Of a DNA stretch of 64,000 nt, positions 19,963 through 28,908 are shown in pieces; positions within the stretch are counted from its first letter, which is position 1; the number at the start of each line of letters is the position of its first letter. The position numbers were made by a program, and so were the translations under genes. Location: positions 248,001 through 312,000 of the forward strand of contig NZ_SZYH01000001.1 in assembly GCF_005298175.1 (NCBI RefSeq). Reading direction: 5' to 3'. The stretch is from Marinobacter panjinensis (GTDB taxonomy: Bacteria > Pseudomonadota > Gammaproteobacteria > Pseudomonadales > Oleiphilaceae). A model generated the notes under the pieces. The model searched no databases. It worked only from the letters and a program-made list of their open reading frames with translations, and was not told the origin of the DNA.

Positions 19963-20911
19963 AGTTGAGAAAAAACCTATCGATTTTATGGGCATACGGA
20001 AGGTTGCTTCCGTGGTGTCCATTGCACTTGTCATTGCTGCAGTCGCTCTGCTGGCAATTCGTGGGCTGAATCTGGGGCTCGATTTTACCGGGGGTACCTC
20101 TGTAGAGTTTGAGTACCAGCAAGCGCCAGAACTGGATGAGGTTCGTGCAACCCTCTACGAGGCAGGTTACGAGCAGTTCGTGGTACAGAACTTCGGTTCT
20201 GATACGTCAGTCCTTGTGAGGATGGCGGAATCGGAAAATGACAAACTGGCGGTAGAGGTTACTGAAGCGCTTTCGGCCGGTGGTGCGGAGCTCCAGCTTG
20301 TCAGTTCCGAGTTTGTCGGTTCCCAGGTTGGTGAGCAGTTAAAGGAAGACAGTGGCCTCGGTATGCTGATCGCCCTTGCGGTCGTGCTGATCTACGTTGG
20401 TATGCGCTTCCAGTTCAAGTTCGGGATTGCCGCGGTCGTGCCACTTGCTCACGACGTGATCATCGTTCTTGGCGTGTTTTCACTGTTTCAGTGGACCTTT
20501 GACCTGAGTGTGCTTGCCGCATTGCTTGCCGTTATCGGTTACTCCCTGAACGATACCATCGTTGTAGCGGACCGTATCCGCGAGAACTTCCGCAAGATGC
20601 GGGAGGGGGATTCCGAGCACATTATCAATGAGTCCATCCATCAGACCATAAGCCGGACCCTGAACACCTCCGGTACCACTCTCGTGGTTCTACTGGCCCT
20701 CTATTTCCTGGGGGGCGAGGCAATCAACAACTTCGCAGTGGCACTGATCATTGGTGTGGTCGTAGGTACCTATTCTTCTATCTACGTTGCCGCCAACATG
20801 TTGGTAGCCCTGGGTGTTGCCCGCGAGGACCTGATCGTGCCTCCGAAGGAAGGGCTCGTCGGGCAGGAAGAGGAAGAAGAGCAACCGCCTGAGTGGCTGA
20901 ACCGGATGTAA
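19955..20911 (+). CDS. secF: Protein translocase subunit SecF
   Basis: SecF pairs with SecD. The 318-residue product has TM1 near residues 18-36 followed by LNLGLDFTGGTSVEFEY. The C-terminal block of spans includes GYSLNDTIVVADRIRENFRK and NTSGTTLVVLLALY. The ATG at 19955 overlaps the secD end and has an AGGGA site upstream; a longer in-frame start at 19901 lies inside secD and is unlikely. The C-terminus is acidic (QEEEEEQPPEW). Confidence 0.97.
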   Translation: MSEVEKKPIDFMGIRKVASVVSIALVIAAVALLAIRGLNLGLDFTGGTSVEFEYQQAPELDEVRATLYEAGYEQFVVQNFGSDTSVLVRMAESENDKLAVEVTEALSAGGAELQLVSSEFVGSQVGEQLKEDSGLGMLIALAVVLIYVGMRFQFKFGIAAVVPLAHDVIIVLGVFSLFQWTFDLSVLAALLAVIGYSLNDTIVVADRIRENFRKMREGDSEHIINESIHQTISRTLNTSGTTLVVLLALYFLGGEAINNFAVALIIGVVVGTYSSIYVAANMLVALGVAREDLIVPPKEGLVGQEEEEEQPPEWLNRM

Positions 20912-20924
20912 ACCGGTCAGCCAT

Positions 20925-20963
20925 AAAAAAAGCCGCAACCCCGTGAGGTGTTGCGGCTTTTTT
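20925..20963. terminator. Bidirectional intrinsic terminator between secF and suhB
   Basis: An A7 run, GCCGCAAC (20932-20939), a 10-base loop, GTTGCGGC and a T-run form a strong intrinsic terminator on both strands between the convergent secF and suhB genes. Confidence 0.9.
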
Positions 20964-20976
20964 GTGCCCGGCCGGT

Positions 20977-21786
20977 TCAGCGTGGCAGGCGGCCCCGGAA
21001 GGGGTGAAGGGTTTTCAGTACTTCCCGGAACAGCTTGGGGTTGGCAACGATAAGCTGTTTGGCTTTTTCCGTAGAAGGATTGCCGGAGAAATCGCCGGTC
21101 AGGGCGCCGGACTCCAGTGCCAGGGTTACGCCAATGGCAAGATCTGCTGGCTCCGGACGGAATATAACGGCAGCGTCCAGATGGCCGGAAGATACCCTGG
21201 CAATGTCCAGCGCAACGCAGCCGGCGGTGCGGAACATGCTGCTGTCGCGGGCCAGTAGTGATGCCATTTCGCCCCACATCAGCGGGTCATCGCCGTGTCG
21301 GGTCTGGTCCAGGAGGTTGCTGACCACTGCTGCGCGGTCAGAATGTTTGACCTCGCTGGTGCGCACGCGCCGGCTGTTGAGTGCTGCGCCGTGGCCGCGA
21401 CTGGCAGAATATTCTTCGCCGGTAACGGGGTTGATCAGCAGCAGGTTCTCGGTGCGGTTGTTTTTCTTTTGCAGCAGTGCCAATGCGAAATCAGGAATGC
21501 CGCGCAGAAAGTTCTCACGCCCGAGTACCGGAAATATATGCCAGCTCTTGTCGTTACCGTCGGCATCCGCCTCATTCAGCGGTGCGATCACGTGGTCTTT
21601 GTAGGACTTTTCGAGCTGTTCGGAAAAATTGTCGTAAACCGACTGCTCGACCCGCTCCAGTTGCTTGCGGCGGTCTTCGCTGTCGCCATTGGGTTCCTGG
21701 CGCTCGAAGTGTGCTTTCAGATAGTCGGACCCCTGACGCGCGACGCGCAGGGCCATTTTAATAGCTGGTTGCATCTGAGTGTTCAT
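20977..21786 (-). CDS. suhB: SuhB-like inositol monophosphatase homologue, catalytically degenerate
   Basis: The 269-residue product aligns end to end with E. coli SuhB (267 residues as I recall). It keeps the N-terminal MQPAIKMALRVARQ helix, TASRGHG-like SASRGHGAALN, and RTAGCVALDIARVSSGHLDA. The metal-binding motifs are not kept. The usual WVIDPLDGTTNF is replaced by WHIFPVLGRENF at residues 82-93, which loses both aspartates. The TEES segment is lost, and the WDxAAG motif reads PADLAIG, with one Asp left. Phosphatase activity is therefore unlikely. SuhB is known to act in the Nus antitermination complex without needing catalysis, which could explain conservation of the gene beside trmJ. 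The ATG at 21784-21786 gives the family length; the ribosome-binding site is weak. Confidence 0.85.
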   Translation of the reverse strand: MNTQMQPAIKMALRVARQGSDYLKAHFERQEPNGDSEDRRKQLERVEQSVYDNFSEQLEKSYKDHVIAPLNEADADGNDKSWHIFPVLGRENFLRGIPDFALALLQKKNNRTENLLLINPVTGEEYSASRGHGAALNSRRVRTSEVKHSDRAAVVSNLLDQTRHGDDPLMWGEMASLLARDSSMFRTAGCVALDIARVSSGHLDAAVIFRPEPADLAIGVTLALESGALTGDFSGNPSTEKAKQLIVANPKLFREVLKTLHPFRGRLPR

Positions 21787-21973
21787 TATCCGGGTGTGTG
21801 AAGGCCGCATAGCATATCAAAAACTGGCACGGCTTGTATGTTTTTCGACTCCGCAATGGCACTGACGGCGCTGTATCAGGGCTTATCCGGAGAGGCAGGG
21901 GAGGGGTGAAATCTGCTATCATGCGCGCCTTTCCGGATTTCTATCGATAGATTGCTAAAGAGATACGAGCGCC

Positions 21974-22828
21974 ATGCACAAGTCAGCGATGCCCCAGGAG
22001 GGCACCGACACCTTTGACGACCAGATCAGGATTGTTCTGGTTGAAACCTCTCATTCCGGCAATATCGGAGCGGTTGCGAGGGCCATGAAAAACATGGCGC
22101 TGGGTAGTCTCTGGCTGGTCAACCCGACGTCGTTCCCCGATGAAACCTCCTATGCGCGGGCGGCGGGTGCATCGGATGTACTGGATAATGCCCGGGTTGT
22201 GACCTCTCTGGACGAGGCTATTGCTGACTGTGTCTGCGTTATGGGCACCAGTGCCCGTGGCCGCAAGGTGCCCTGGCCGGTTATGGCGCCGCCGGATGCC
22301 GCCGCCAAGGCTTCAGAGCATTCAGGGGCTGGCCCGGTTGCGTTGATATTCGGCCGCGAGAACCATGGCTTGAGCAATGAGGAGCTGCAGCGCTGCCACT
22401 TCCACATACATATTCCGTCGAACCCGGATTACAGTTCCCTGAATCTGTCCATGGCGGTGCAGGTGATGTGTTATGAATTACGCATGCACTACCTCAGAGG
22501 GCTTGAAGGTGGCGACGGCAGCCCCTATCTCAAACCCATGGCGGCGCCGGGGGATGCTGGCTGGGATGTGCCGCCGGCTCCGGTAAGGGACGTGGAAGGT
22601 TTTTTCGAGCATCTTGAGCAGGTGCTGGTGGATGTTGATTTCCATCGCCGCGAGAAACCCGGGCTGCTGATGACGCGGTTGCGCCGGTTGTTCCAGAGAG
22701 CGAAACTGGATCAGACGGAAATCAATATTCTCCGGGGCGTCCTGAGTGCCGTTCAGAAATCCGCCGGTACGGATAAATCCGGATCAAACACGTCAAAGGC
22801 TGGCCCGGCAGCCGGTGAACAGGAATAG
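21974..22828 (+). CDS. trmJ: tRNA (Cm32/Um32) 2'-O-methyltransferase TrmJ
   Basis: TrmJ is a SPOUT-class enzyme that methylates the ribose at position 32 of several tRNAs. The 284-residue product has the N-terminal [20 protein letters not shown] motif. The knotted SAM-binding segments [16 protein letters not shown] and [19 protein letters not shown] follow, and the C-terminal extension is helical. Divergent from suhB, it opens the trmJ-cysE-iscR-iscS run. A TATCAT -10-like element lies about 60 bp upstream. Confidence 0.94.
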   Translation: MHKSAMPQEGTDTFDDQIRIVLVETSHSGNIGAVARAMKNMALGSLWLVNPTSFPDETSYARAAGASDVLDNARVVTSLDEAIADCVCVMGTSARGRKVPWPVMAPPDAAAKASEHSGAGPVALIFGRENHGLSNEELQRCHFHIHIPSNPDYSSLNLSMAVQVMCYELRMHYLRGLEGGDGSPYLKPMAAPGDAGWDVPPAPVRDVEGFFEHLEQVLVDVDFHRREKPGLLMTRLRRLFQRAKLDQTEINILRGVLSAVQKSAGTDKSGSNTSKAGPAAGEQE

Positions 22829-22832
22829 GGTT

Positions 22833-23606
22833 ATGTTTGAACGTTTAAGGGAAGATGTGAACAGTGTGTTTCATCGCGATCCCGCAGCTCGTAACACCTT
22901 TGAGGTTCTGACCAACTACCCCGGACTTCATGCGCTCCTGTGTCACCGGTTTTCGCATTGGCTCTGGAATCTGGGCCTGAAATGGCTGGCGCGTACTTTC
23001 TCGACCCTTGCCCGCTGGCTGACGGGTATCGAGATTCACCCCGGTGCGACCATTGGCCGCCGCTTCTTTATCGACCACGGTATGGGCGTTGTGATTGGTG
23101 AAACCACCGTTATTGGTGACGATGTGACACTCTACCAGGGGGTAACCCTGGGGGGGACCAGCTGGAACAAGGGGAAGCGCCATCCGACCCTGGGGGACGG
23201 CGTTGTGGTCGGCGCCGGTGCCAAGATTCTCGGCCCGTTCGAAGTGGGAGCCGGGGCGAAGATCGGCTCCAACTCTGTGGTCACCAAAGCGGTTCCCGAA
23301 GGGGCGACGGTGGTGGGTATTCCCGGCCGTGTCGTGGTCAAGCGCAAGGATGAAGACACTACTCGCCGTAAAGAAATGGAAGAGCGTATGGGGTTCGATG
23401 CGTACGGTGTAACTGAGGAGATGCCGGACCCCGTGGCCCGGGCCATGCGCAGCCTGCTGGACCACATGCATGTAGTCGATGACCGTATCGAGAACATGTG
23501 CAAGGCCCTCAGAAAGGTCAACAGTGAGTACCAGAACGGCGAAATGCCGCCGTTGCAGGAGGAGGACTTCGACTGTGTGCGGGATGATGAACCGTCACAG
23601 CGGTGA
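22833..23606 (+). CDS. cysE: Serine O-acetyltransferase CysE
   Basis: CysE makes O-acetylserine from serine and acetyl-CoA, the step that commits serine to cysteine. The 257-residue product has an N-terminal helical domain and then the left-handed beta-helix repeats, with [11 protein letters not shown] (catalytic His), [20 protein letters not shown] and [13 protein letters not shown]. The ATG at 22833 follows trmJ by 4 bp. The gene lies directly before iscR-iscS, so cysteine supply and desulfuration are linked. Confidence 0.95.
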   Translation: MFERLREDVNSVFHRDPAARNTFEVLTNYPGLHALLCHRFSHWLWNLGLKWLARTFSTLARWLTGIEIHPGATIGRRFFIDHGMGVVIGETTVIGDDVTLYQGVTLGGTSWNKGKRHPTLGDGVVVGAGAKILGPFEVGAGAKIGSNSVVTKAVPEGATVVGIPGRVVVKRKDEDTTRRKEMEERMGFDAYGVTEEMPDPVARAMRSLLDHMHVVDDRIENMCKALRKVNSEYQNGEMPPLQEEDFDCVRDDEPSQR

Positions 23607-23640
23607 ATACTTGACTGAAATAGTTGGTCAATTCATACTC
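23607..23640 (+). promoter_or_regulatory. iscR promoter with overlapping IscR type-1 site
   Basis: The first 18 bases from 23607 (ATACTTGACTGAAATAGT) match the IscR type-1 consensus, which continues with a weaker right half. TTGACT at 23611-23616 can serve as a -35 with CATACT at 23634-23639 as the -10 (17-bp spacer), so [2Fe-2S]-IscR would block the promoter. This fits autorepression of iscR-iscS. Confidence 0.65.
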
Positions 23641-23683
23641 GGCTCAATTAAAACCGAATCAATCCCTGACCGGGGCTGAGTTT

Positions 23684-24181
23684 ATGAGACTGACCACCAA
23701 AGGCCGCTACGCGGTGACGGCAATGCTGGATCTGGCCCTTCACGGGGATCAGGGGCCGGTCAGTCTGGCTGATATATCTGCCCGGCAGGAGATTTCCCTC
23801 TCGTATCTCGAGCAGCTATTTTCCCGCCTTCGCCGTCACAAGCTGGTGAACAGTATCCGTGGGCCCGGCGGGGGCTACCGCCTCAGCCGTGAACCCGACG
23901 CCGTCTTTATTGCAGAAGTTGTGGACGCGGTCAGTGAGTCCCTGGATACCACCCGTTGCGGCAACAAGGGTGATTGCCAGAATGGCGAAAAATGTCTGAC
24001 CCACCACCTGTGGTCTGATCTCAGCGAGCAGATCCATCAGTTCCTGAGCGATATCAGCCTCGGCGACCTGATGAGAAAACGGGAAATCCAGGTGGTTGCC
24101 AGTCGGCAAAACAGGCGTCATTCCGAAGGTGATTCACAGACGATTAACACCGAGCGCCTCAAGGATCAGGCGCCGGCCTGA
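23684..24181 (+). CDS. iscR: Fe-S-sensing Rrf2 regulator IscR
   Basis: IscR is the iron-sulfur-responsive regulator of cluster assembly genes. The 165-residue product has the Rrf2 winged helix ([20 protein letters not shown], then [20 protein letters not shown]). All [2Fe-2S] ligands of the E. coli protein are at the same numbers: Cys92, Cys98, Cys104 and His107 in [18 protein letters not shown]. The ATG at 23684 gives the standard start. It is followed 20 bp later by iscS. Confidence 0.96.
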   Translation: MRLTTKGRYAVTAMLDLALHGDQGPVSLADISARQEISLSYLEQLFSRLRRHKLVNSIRGPGGGYRLSREPDAVFIAEVVDAVSESLDTTRCGNKGDCQNGEKCLTHHLWSDLSEQIHQFLSDISLGDLMRKREIQVVASRQNRRHSEGDSQTINTERLKDQAPA

Positions 24182-24201
24182 ACGATAATCCTGAAACCTC
24201 T

Positions 24202-25350
24202 ATGAAAAAACCCGTCTATATGGATTATGCGGCGACCACGCCCGTAGATCCCGTTGTTGCCGAAGAAATGTGCAAATACCTCACATTTGACGGTGTCTTC
24301 GGCAACCCTGCCTCCCGCTCCCACGCCTATGGCTGGCAAGCCGAAGCGGCAGTCGAAGGTGCCCGTCGGCAGGTTGCGAACCTTATCCATGCTGACCCGC
24401 GGGAGATCGTCTGGACTTCCGGCGCCACGGAATCCGATAACCTGGCCATAAAGGGTGCGGTTGCTGGCCACGATAATCCTCACATCGTGACCTCGGAGAT
24501 CGAGCACAAGGCGGTACTTGATACCTGCAAATGGCTTGAGCGCCAGGGCGTGAGCGTAACCTGGCTGACACCCGGGAAAGATGGCCGGATTGCCGTTGAG
24601 CAGGTAGAAAGCGCACTTCGGGACAATACGGTTCTGGTGAGCCTGATGATGGTGAACAACGAGCTGGGCTGCCAGACAGATATTGCGTCGATTGGCGCTA
24701 TGCTTCGCGATCGCGGGGTTTTGTTTCATGTCGATGCGGCCCAGGCCGCCGGCAAAACCGAGGTGGATGTCAGCGCTTCCCCGGTAGACCTGCTTTCGCT
24801 GTCCGGGCACAAGGTATACGGCCCCAAGGGCATTGGCGCACTGTATGTTCGTCGGTCACCAGACGTGCGCATCGAGTCGCAGATTCACGGTGGCGGGCAC
24901 GAGCGTGGCATGCGTTCCGGCACGTTGCCAACGCACCAGATTGTGGGCATGGGCAAGGCCTTCGAGCTGGCGAGTGAGCAGCTTGAGCAAGAGAAGGAGA
25001 GGCTGGAAGGCCTCCGCGGTCGACTCCTGGACGGGCTGCACGGCCTGGAAGGCGTGGCACTCAATGGCAGTGACGAGCACCGGGTACCGGGTATCGTGAA
25101 CCTGTCGTTTGCAGGCGTGGATGCAGAGTCACTGATGCTGGGGCTGAGGGATCTGGCGGTTTCATCCGGCTCTGCCTGCGCATCAGCGACCATAGAGCCT
25201 TCGTTTGTATTGAAAGGCATTGGTCTGGACGATGAACAGGCTCATCGGGCCCTCCGGTTTTCGTTCGGACGTTTTTCCACAGCCGAGGAAATTGACTTCG
25301 CAGCGACGCAAATCGTTGACGTTGTTAGCCGTCTCCGTTCAGTGCGGTAG
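24202..25350 (+). CDS. iscS: Cysteine desulfurase IscS, lacking the IscU-binding C-terminal tail
   Basis: This PLP enzyme removes sulfur from cysteine as an enzyme-bound persulfide. The 382-residue product has the fold-type I core, His102 in EHKAVL, the PLP Lys204 in [10 protein letters not shown] and the sulfur-carrying Cys326 in [10 protein letters not shown]. coli IscS has 404 residues; this protein stops at SRLRSVR, where the roughly 20-residue SPLWEM-type tail that binds IscU should begin. iscU, iscA, hscB, hscA, fdx and iscX, which normally follow, are missing and ndk comes next. The protein probably still serves tRNA thiolation and other acceptors, with cluster assembly done by another system such as SUF. 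Confidence 0.92.
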   Translation: MKKPVYMDYAATTPVDPVVAEEMCKYLTFDGVFGNPASRSHAYGWQAEAAVEGARRQVANLIHADPREIVWTSGATESDNLAIKGAVAGHDNPHIVTSEIEHKAVLDTCKWLERQGVSVTWLTPGKDGRIAVEQVESALRDNTVLVSLMMVNNELGCQTDIASIGAMLRDRGVLFHVDAAQAAGKTEVDVSASPVDLLSLSGHKVYGPKGIGALYVRRSPDVRIESQIHGGGHERGMRSGTLPTHQIVGMGKAFELASEQLEQEKERLEGLRGRLLDGLHGLEGVALNGSDEHRVPGIVNLSFAGVDAESLMLGLRDLAVSSGSACASATIEPSFVLKGIGLDDEQAHRALRFSFGRFSTAEEIDFAATQIVDVVSRLRSVR

Positions 25351-25417
25351 GCAGTTGCCTCCGGACTGCGTATAATCCCAACCCTGAAATTTTTCTGAAC
25401 CTGAATGGAGACAGATC

Positions 25418-25846
25418 ATGGCAAACGAGCGCACGCTCTCGATTATCAAGCCCGACGCAGTCGCAAAAAATGTGATCGGCGAGATTTACACACGCTTTGA
25501 AAAAGCAGGACTGGCGATCGTTGCTGCAAAAATGATGCATCTGACCCAGGAGCAGGCGGAAGGTTTCTATGCCGAGCATAAAGAGCGTCCGTTTTTTAAT
25601 GATCTGGTCGCGTTCATGACGTCCGGCCCGGTTGTTGTTCAGGTTCTGGAAGGCGAAAGTGCTATCCTGAAGAATCGTGACCTGATGGGTGCTACCAACC
25701 CCAAGGAAGCGGAAGCGGGCACTATCCGCGCCGATTTTGCATCATCCATCGATGCAAACGCCGTTCACGGTTCGGATTCGGCAGCGTCTGCCGAGCGTGA
25801 AATTGCATACTTTTTCAATGACAGTGAGATCTGCCCACGGGGTTGA
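25418..25846 (+). CDS. ndk: Nucleoside diphosphate kinase Ndk
   Basis: Ndk transfers the gamma-phosphate of ATP to NDPs through a phospho-histidine. The 142-residue product starts [20 protein letters not shown], and the catalytic His117 is in [25 protein letters not shown] is also typical. It is 67 bp after iscS; a TATAAT at 25371-25376 could be its own -10, though no good -35 is visible. Confidence 0.97.
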   Translation: MANERTLSIIKPDAVAKNVIGEIYTRFEKAGLAIVAAKMMHLTQEQAEGFYAEHKERPFFNDLVAFMTSGPVVVQVLEGESAILKNRDLMGATNPKEAEAGTIRADFASSIDANAVHGSDSAASAEREIAYFFNDSEICPRG

Positions 25847-25858
25847 TTGAGCTGCCCG

Positions 25859-25878
25859 GGCCGGGGTTTCTCCCGGCC
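25859..25878 (+). terminator. Hairpin between ndk and rlmN
   Basis: GGCCGGG and CCCGGCC form a 7-bp stem with a short loop 12 bp after the ndk stop. There is no long T-run, so it is a weak terminator or transcript-end structure. Confidence 0.4.
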
Positions 25879-25907
25879 TGGATTGGTTATCTGATCGAGG
25901 TTATGAA

Positions 25908-27020
25908 ATGACAGCTGTTGCTGAGAAAACCAACCTTCTGGGACTGCCGAAGGCCAAAATGGAGGCTTTCTTCGAATCCCTGGGGGAGAAGAGTTTCCGG
26001 GCAACACAAGTGTTGCAGTGGATTCATCAGCGCGGTGCTGATGACTTCGATCAAATGACCAATATGAGCAAGGTGCTGCGGGAGAAGCTGAAGGAAGTGG
26101 CCGAGATTCGCGGGCCGGAAGTGGTCTACGATGAATCGTCGAAAGACGGTACCCGCAAGTGGGTCATGCGCATGGATAACGGCAACAGTGTCGAAACCGT
26201 GCTGATTCCCGATGGCGAGCGCGGCACCCTGTGTGTTTCCTCACAGATTGGCTGCAGCCTGGACTGTACCTTCTGCTCAACAGGAAAGCGTGGCTTTAAC
26301 CGTAACCTGACTGCCGCAGAAATTATCGGCCAGGTCTGGGTTGCCCGCAAAGCGTTCATGCCCTTTGAGCCAGGCCCCGATCGCCCGATTACCAATGTCG
26401 TGATGATGGGAATGGGGGAGCCGCTGCTGAACTTCGATAACGTGGTTGATGCCATGAACCTGATGATGGAGGATCTGGCGTACGGAATCTCCAAGCGGCG
26501 GGTCACGGTGAGCACGTCTGGCGTGGTTCCGGCAATAGACAAGCTGGGCGAGGTTACCGATGTTTCACTGGCCATTTCGCTTCATGCCCCTAATGATGAA
26601 TTGCGTAACCAATTGGTGCCGTTGAATAAAAAGTACCCGATCTCGGAATTGCTGGCAGCCACCCGCCGCTACCTGGCCCGTTTGCCCGACAAACGCAAGG
26701 CGACCATTGAGTACACGGTGATCGAAGGGGTCAATGACCAGCCTGAGCATGCAAAAGAGCTGGCTGTTGTGTTGCGTGGTCTGCCGTGCAAGATCAACCT
26801 GATTCCCTTCAACCCGTTTCCGGAGAGTGATTTCCGGCGGCCGAGCATGAACGCCACCCGTCGTTTTCAGACGGTTCTTAATGAAGCGGGGTATGTTGCA
26901 ACCGTCAGAACAACCCGCGGCGATGATATTGATGCCGCTTGCGGACAGCTTGTGGGCAGGGTGGAAGATCGCACGAAAAGAAGCCAGCGTTACATACAGG
27001 TGCACCAGGTCAGTCCATGA
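25908..27020 (+). CDS. rlmN: 23S rRNA/tRNA adenine-C2 methyltransferase RlmN
   Basis: RlmN is a radical-SAM enzyme that methylates C2 of A2503 in 23S rRNA and A37 in some tRNAs. The 370-residue product has the cluster motif with Cys116, Cys120 and Cys123 ([16 protein letters not shown]). The segment [15 protein letters not shown] and the C-terminal Cys in [12 protein letters not shown], which takes the methyl intermediate, are present. The order ndk-rlmN-pilF is as in Pseudomonas. Confidence 0.97.
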   Translation: MTAVAEKTNLLGLPKAKMEAFFESLGEKSFRATQVLQWIHQRGADDFDQMTNMSKVLREKLKEVAEIRGPEVVYDESSKDGTRKWVMRMDNGNSVETVLIPDGERGTLCVSSQIGCSLDCTFCSTGKRGFNRNLTAAEIIGQVWVARKAFMPFEPGPDRPITNVVMMGMGEPLLNFDNVVDAMNLMMEDLAYGISKRRVTVSTSGVVPAIDKLGEVTDVSLAISLHAPNDELRNQLVPLNKKYPISELLAATRRYLARLPDKRKATIEYTVIEGVNDQPEHAKELAVVLRGLPCKINLIPFNPFPESDFRRPSMNATRRFQTVLNEAGYVATVRTTRGDDIDAACGQLVGRVEDRTKRSQRYIQVHQVSP

Positions 27021-27065
27021 ACCCGGGTGAGATTTTACCCCTGAAAACAAGAGGAATTGCCAACT

Positions 27066-27872
27066 GTGACATCTGAACCAGTAAACCGGATCCGGGCCGC
27101 ATTTGCCATGGTGTTGCTGGCAATGTTTGTCACAGGCTGTGTGACCAACACCGATAGCCGCTTCGCCCGTGAAGCCGACCGGGACAAGGCGGTCAGGAAC
27201 TACGTTCAGCTGGCGACGGCTTATATCGGTCAAGGTAATCTGGATCGGGCCAGGAGTCACCTTGATAGGGCTCTCGAGATTTCACCCGAGAACCCGGGCG
27301 CACTGGCAGCCATGGGGCTGGTCTATCAGTCCGAGGGTGAACCGGAACTCGCAGAGCGTTCTTTCAAAAGGGCTCTGGAGAACGATCAGGACTATACACG
27401 TGGACGGGTTTACTACGGCGCCTATCTTTATGGGGAGCGTCGGTTTGAAGAGGCTCGTGATCAGTTCCTCGCAGCTTCCAGGGACACGGGTTATGGCGAG
27501 AGAGCGTCGGTATTTTTCAATCTGGGCCTGACTGAAGAGCGAATCGGCAACCTTGAGGGCGCGGTTACTGCCTATCGACGGGCTGTTGAATTGTCCCGTG
27601 GCGATGCCAGGTCGCTGCTTGCCCTTTCACGCACGCTGGTGGAGTCCGGGAACTATCAGGCGGCTTCTCGCCATTACAGCCGTCTGACGACTCTGATGCA
27701 GCGAAACAAGAACCTTCGCCACTCCCCGGAAAGTCTCTACACGGGAATTCGTATTGCTCACCAACTTGGTGACCGGAACCAGGCGTCAAGCCTGGCGCTG
27801 CAGTTGAAGAACAATTTCCCGAACTCTGTCGAATACCAACAATACAGGGTGATGATCGCAAATGGACAGTGA
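27066..27872 (+). CDS. pilF: Type IV pilus biogenesis lipoprotein PilF
   Basis: PilF is the outer-membrane pilotin that places the PilQ secretin. The roughly 268-residue product has a lipoprotein signal (MVLLAMFVTGC, lipidated Cys near residue 25), then TPR repeats starting with NYVQLATAYIGQGNLDRARS. I prefer the GTG at 27066, which has an AGAGGA site at good spacing, over the TTG at 27057. Its end overlaps rodZ by 11 bp. Its presence suggests that type IV pili are made from genes elsewhere. Confidence 0.88.
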   Translation: MTSEPVNRIRAAFAMVLLAMFVTGCVTNTDSRFAREADRDKAVRNYVQLATAYIGQGNLDRARSHLDRALEISPENPGALAAMGLVYQSEGEPELAERSFKRALENDQDYTRGRVYYGAYLYGERRFEEARDQFLAASRDTGYGERASVFFNLGLTEERIGNLEGAVTAYRRAVELSRGDARSLLALSRTLVESGNYQAASRHYSRLTTLMQRNKNLRHSPESLYTGIRIAHQLGDRNQASSLALQLKNNFPNSVEYQQYRVMIANGQ

Positions 27873-28905
27873 TGACACACAACAGCCAGTGGTGAGTGAA
27901 CCCGCAGGGCAGCAACTCAAGCGCGCGCGGGAGCAGAAGGGGCTGAGTGTCTCGGCTGTGGCTGATGCGCAGCATCTGCGCCCGGCGGTCATTCATGCCA
28001 TCGAGGATGGTGATTACAGGCAGATCGACAGTGAACTGTTCCTGAAGGGCTATGTCAGAACCTATGCGCGCCAGGTCGATCTGGACCCGGATGCGGTGAT
28101 CGCGACACTCGACAAGGAACTGGAACCGCTACGGCAGGAAAAAGCGCAGGCGGAAGAATTGAATCCGCTGGTGGATATTGAACGCCGCAGGCGTCAGAAA
28201 CGCCGGATGGCAAAGCTTCTCTTTTTCCTTCTGGTGATTGCCATTGCGGTTTTCGTTGGTCTTCGTTTTCTGGACAATACGGGCATAACAACGCCTGCAC
28301 CGGCAGAGCCTGACAGCTCCGATGCTGCACCAGAGACTGTCGAGCCTGAGCCCGACAGCACAGAGACCGTCGAGCCTGAGCCCGACAGCAGCGATGCGTC
28401 AGATGCCGCTACGGCTGCGGTGGATCCTGAACCGGTCATTGATGAGCCGACGGTAACGGACGAGAGTGTGCCAGCACCCTCTGAGCAACAGAGGGAGCTC
28501 ACACTGGCTTCCGATAGTGAGCCCGGTGAGGCGGGCAGGCCAGTTGAGGAGCCTGTGACAGTATCGTCCGATAACATTGACGAGAGCCGGGTGGCGGTAG
28601 TCACCAGTGCCCCGGAACCTGCATTTGAGGAAAGCGCGCAACCGAACGCCGCAGTTGGAAGCGCCCGTCTGGAAATGACGTTCAGCGATGAATGCTGGGT
28701 TCAGGTGACGGATTCCGCGGGCAATCGTCTGGTGGGCTCTCTGCAGCGGAATGGCGACCGGATCGAAGTCTCCGGCAGGGTGCCTATCGAGGTGATTGTT
28801 GGCGCTGTTGATGCCATCGAATCCATACGTTTTGATGGTGAGCCGGTGGATATGTCCGGTTTCCGAGTCGTCAATAATCGTGCTGAATTCACGCTGGATA
28901 TCTGA
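27862..28905 (+). CDS. rodZ: Cytoskeletal cell-shape protein RodZ
   Basis: RodZ links MreB to the cell-wall elongation machinery. The 347-residue product has an N-terminal helix-turn-helix domain (residues about 15-85, with QLKRAREQKGLSVSAVAD). A basic stretch (ERRRRQKRRMAK) comes before the single membrane span near 117-136. An acidic Pro/Glu/Asp/Ser periplasmic linker follows, then a C-terminal DUF4115-type beta domain with MTFSDECWVQVTDSAGNRL. The linker contains a near-perfect tandem 30-bp repeat. The gene overlaps pilF and is followed 3 bp later by ispG. Confidence 0.92.
   Translation: MDSDDTQQPVVSEPAGQQLKRAREQKGLSVSAVADAQHLRPAVIHAIEDGDYRQIDSELFLKGYVRTYARQVDLDPDAVIATLDKELEPLRQEKAQAEELNPLVDIERRRRQKRRMAKLLFFLLVIAIAVFVGLRFLDNTGITTPAPAEPDSSDAAPETVEPEPDSTETVEPEPDSSDASDAATAAVDPEPVIDEPTVTDESVPAPSEQQRELTLASDSEPGEAGRPVEEPVTVSSDNIDESRVAVVTSAPEPAFEESAQPNAAVGSARLEMTFSDECWVQVTDSAGNRLVGSLQRNGDRIEVSGRVPIEVIVGAVDAIESIRFDGEPVDMSGFRVVNNRAEFTLDI
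28331..28390 (+). repeat. Tandem 30-bp repeat inside rodZ
   Basis: Two adjacent 30-bp units (28331-28360 and 28361-28390) differ at one base and encode two copies of an ETVEPEPDST-like decapeptide in the periplasmic linker. Slippage would change linker length by ten residues without breaking the frame. Confidence 0.85.
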
Positions 28906-28908
28906 TTT

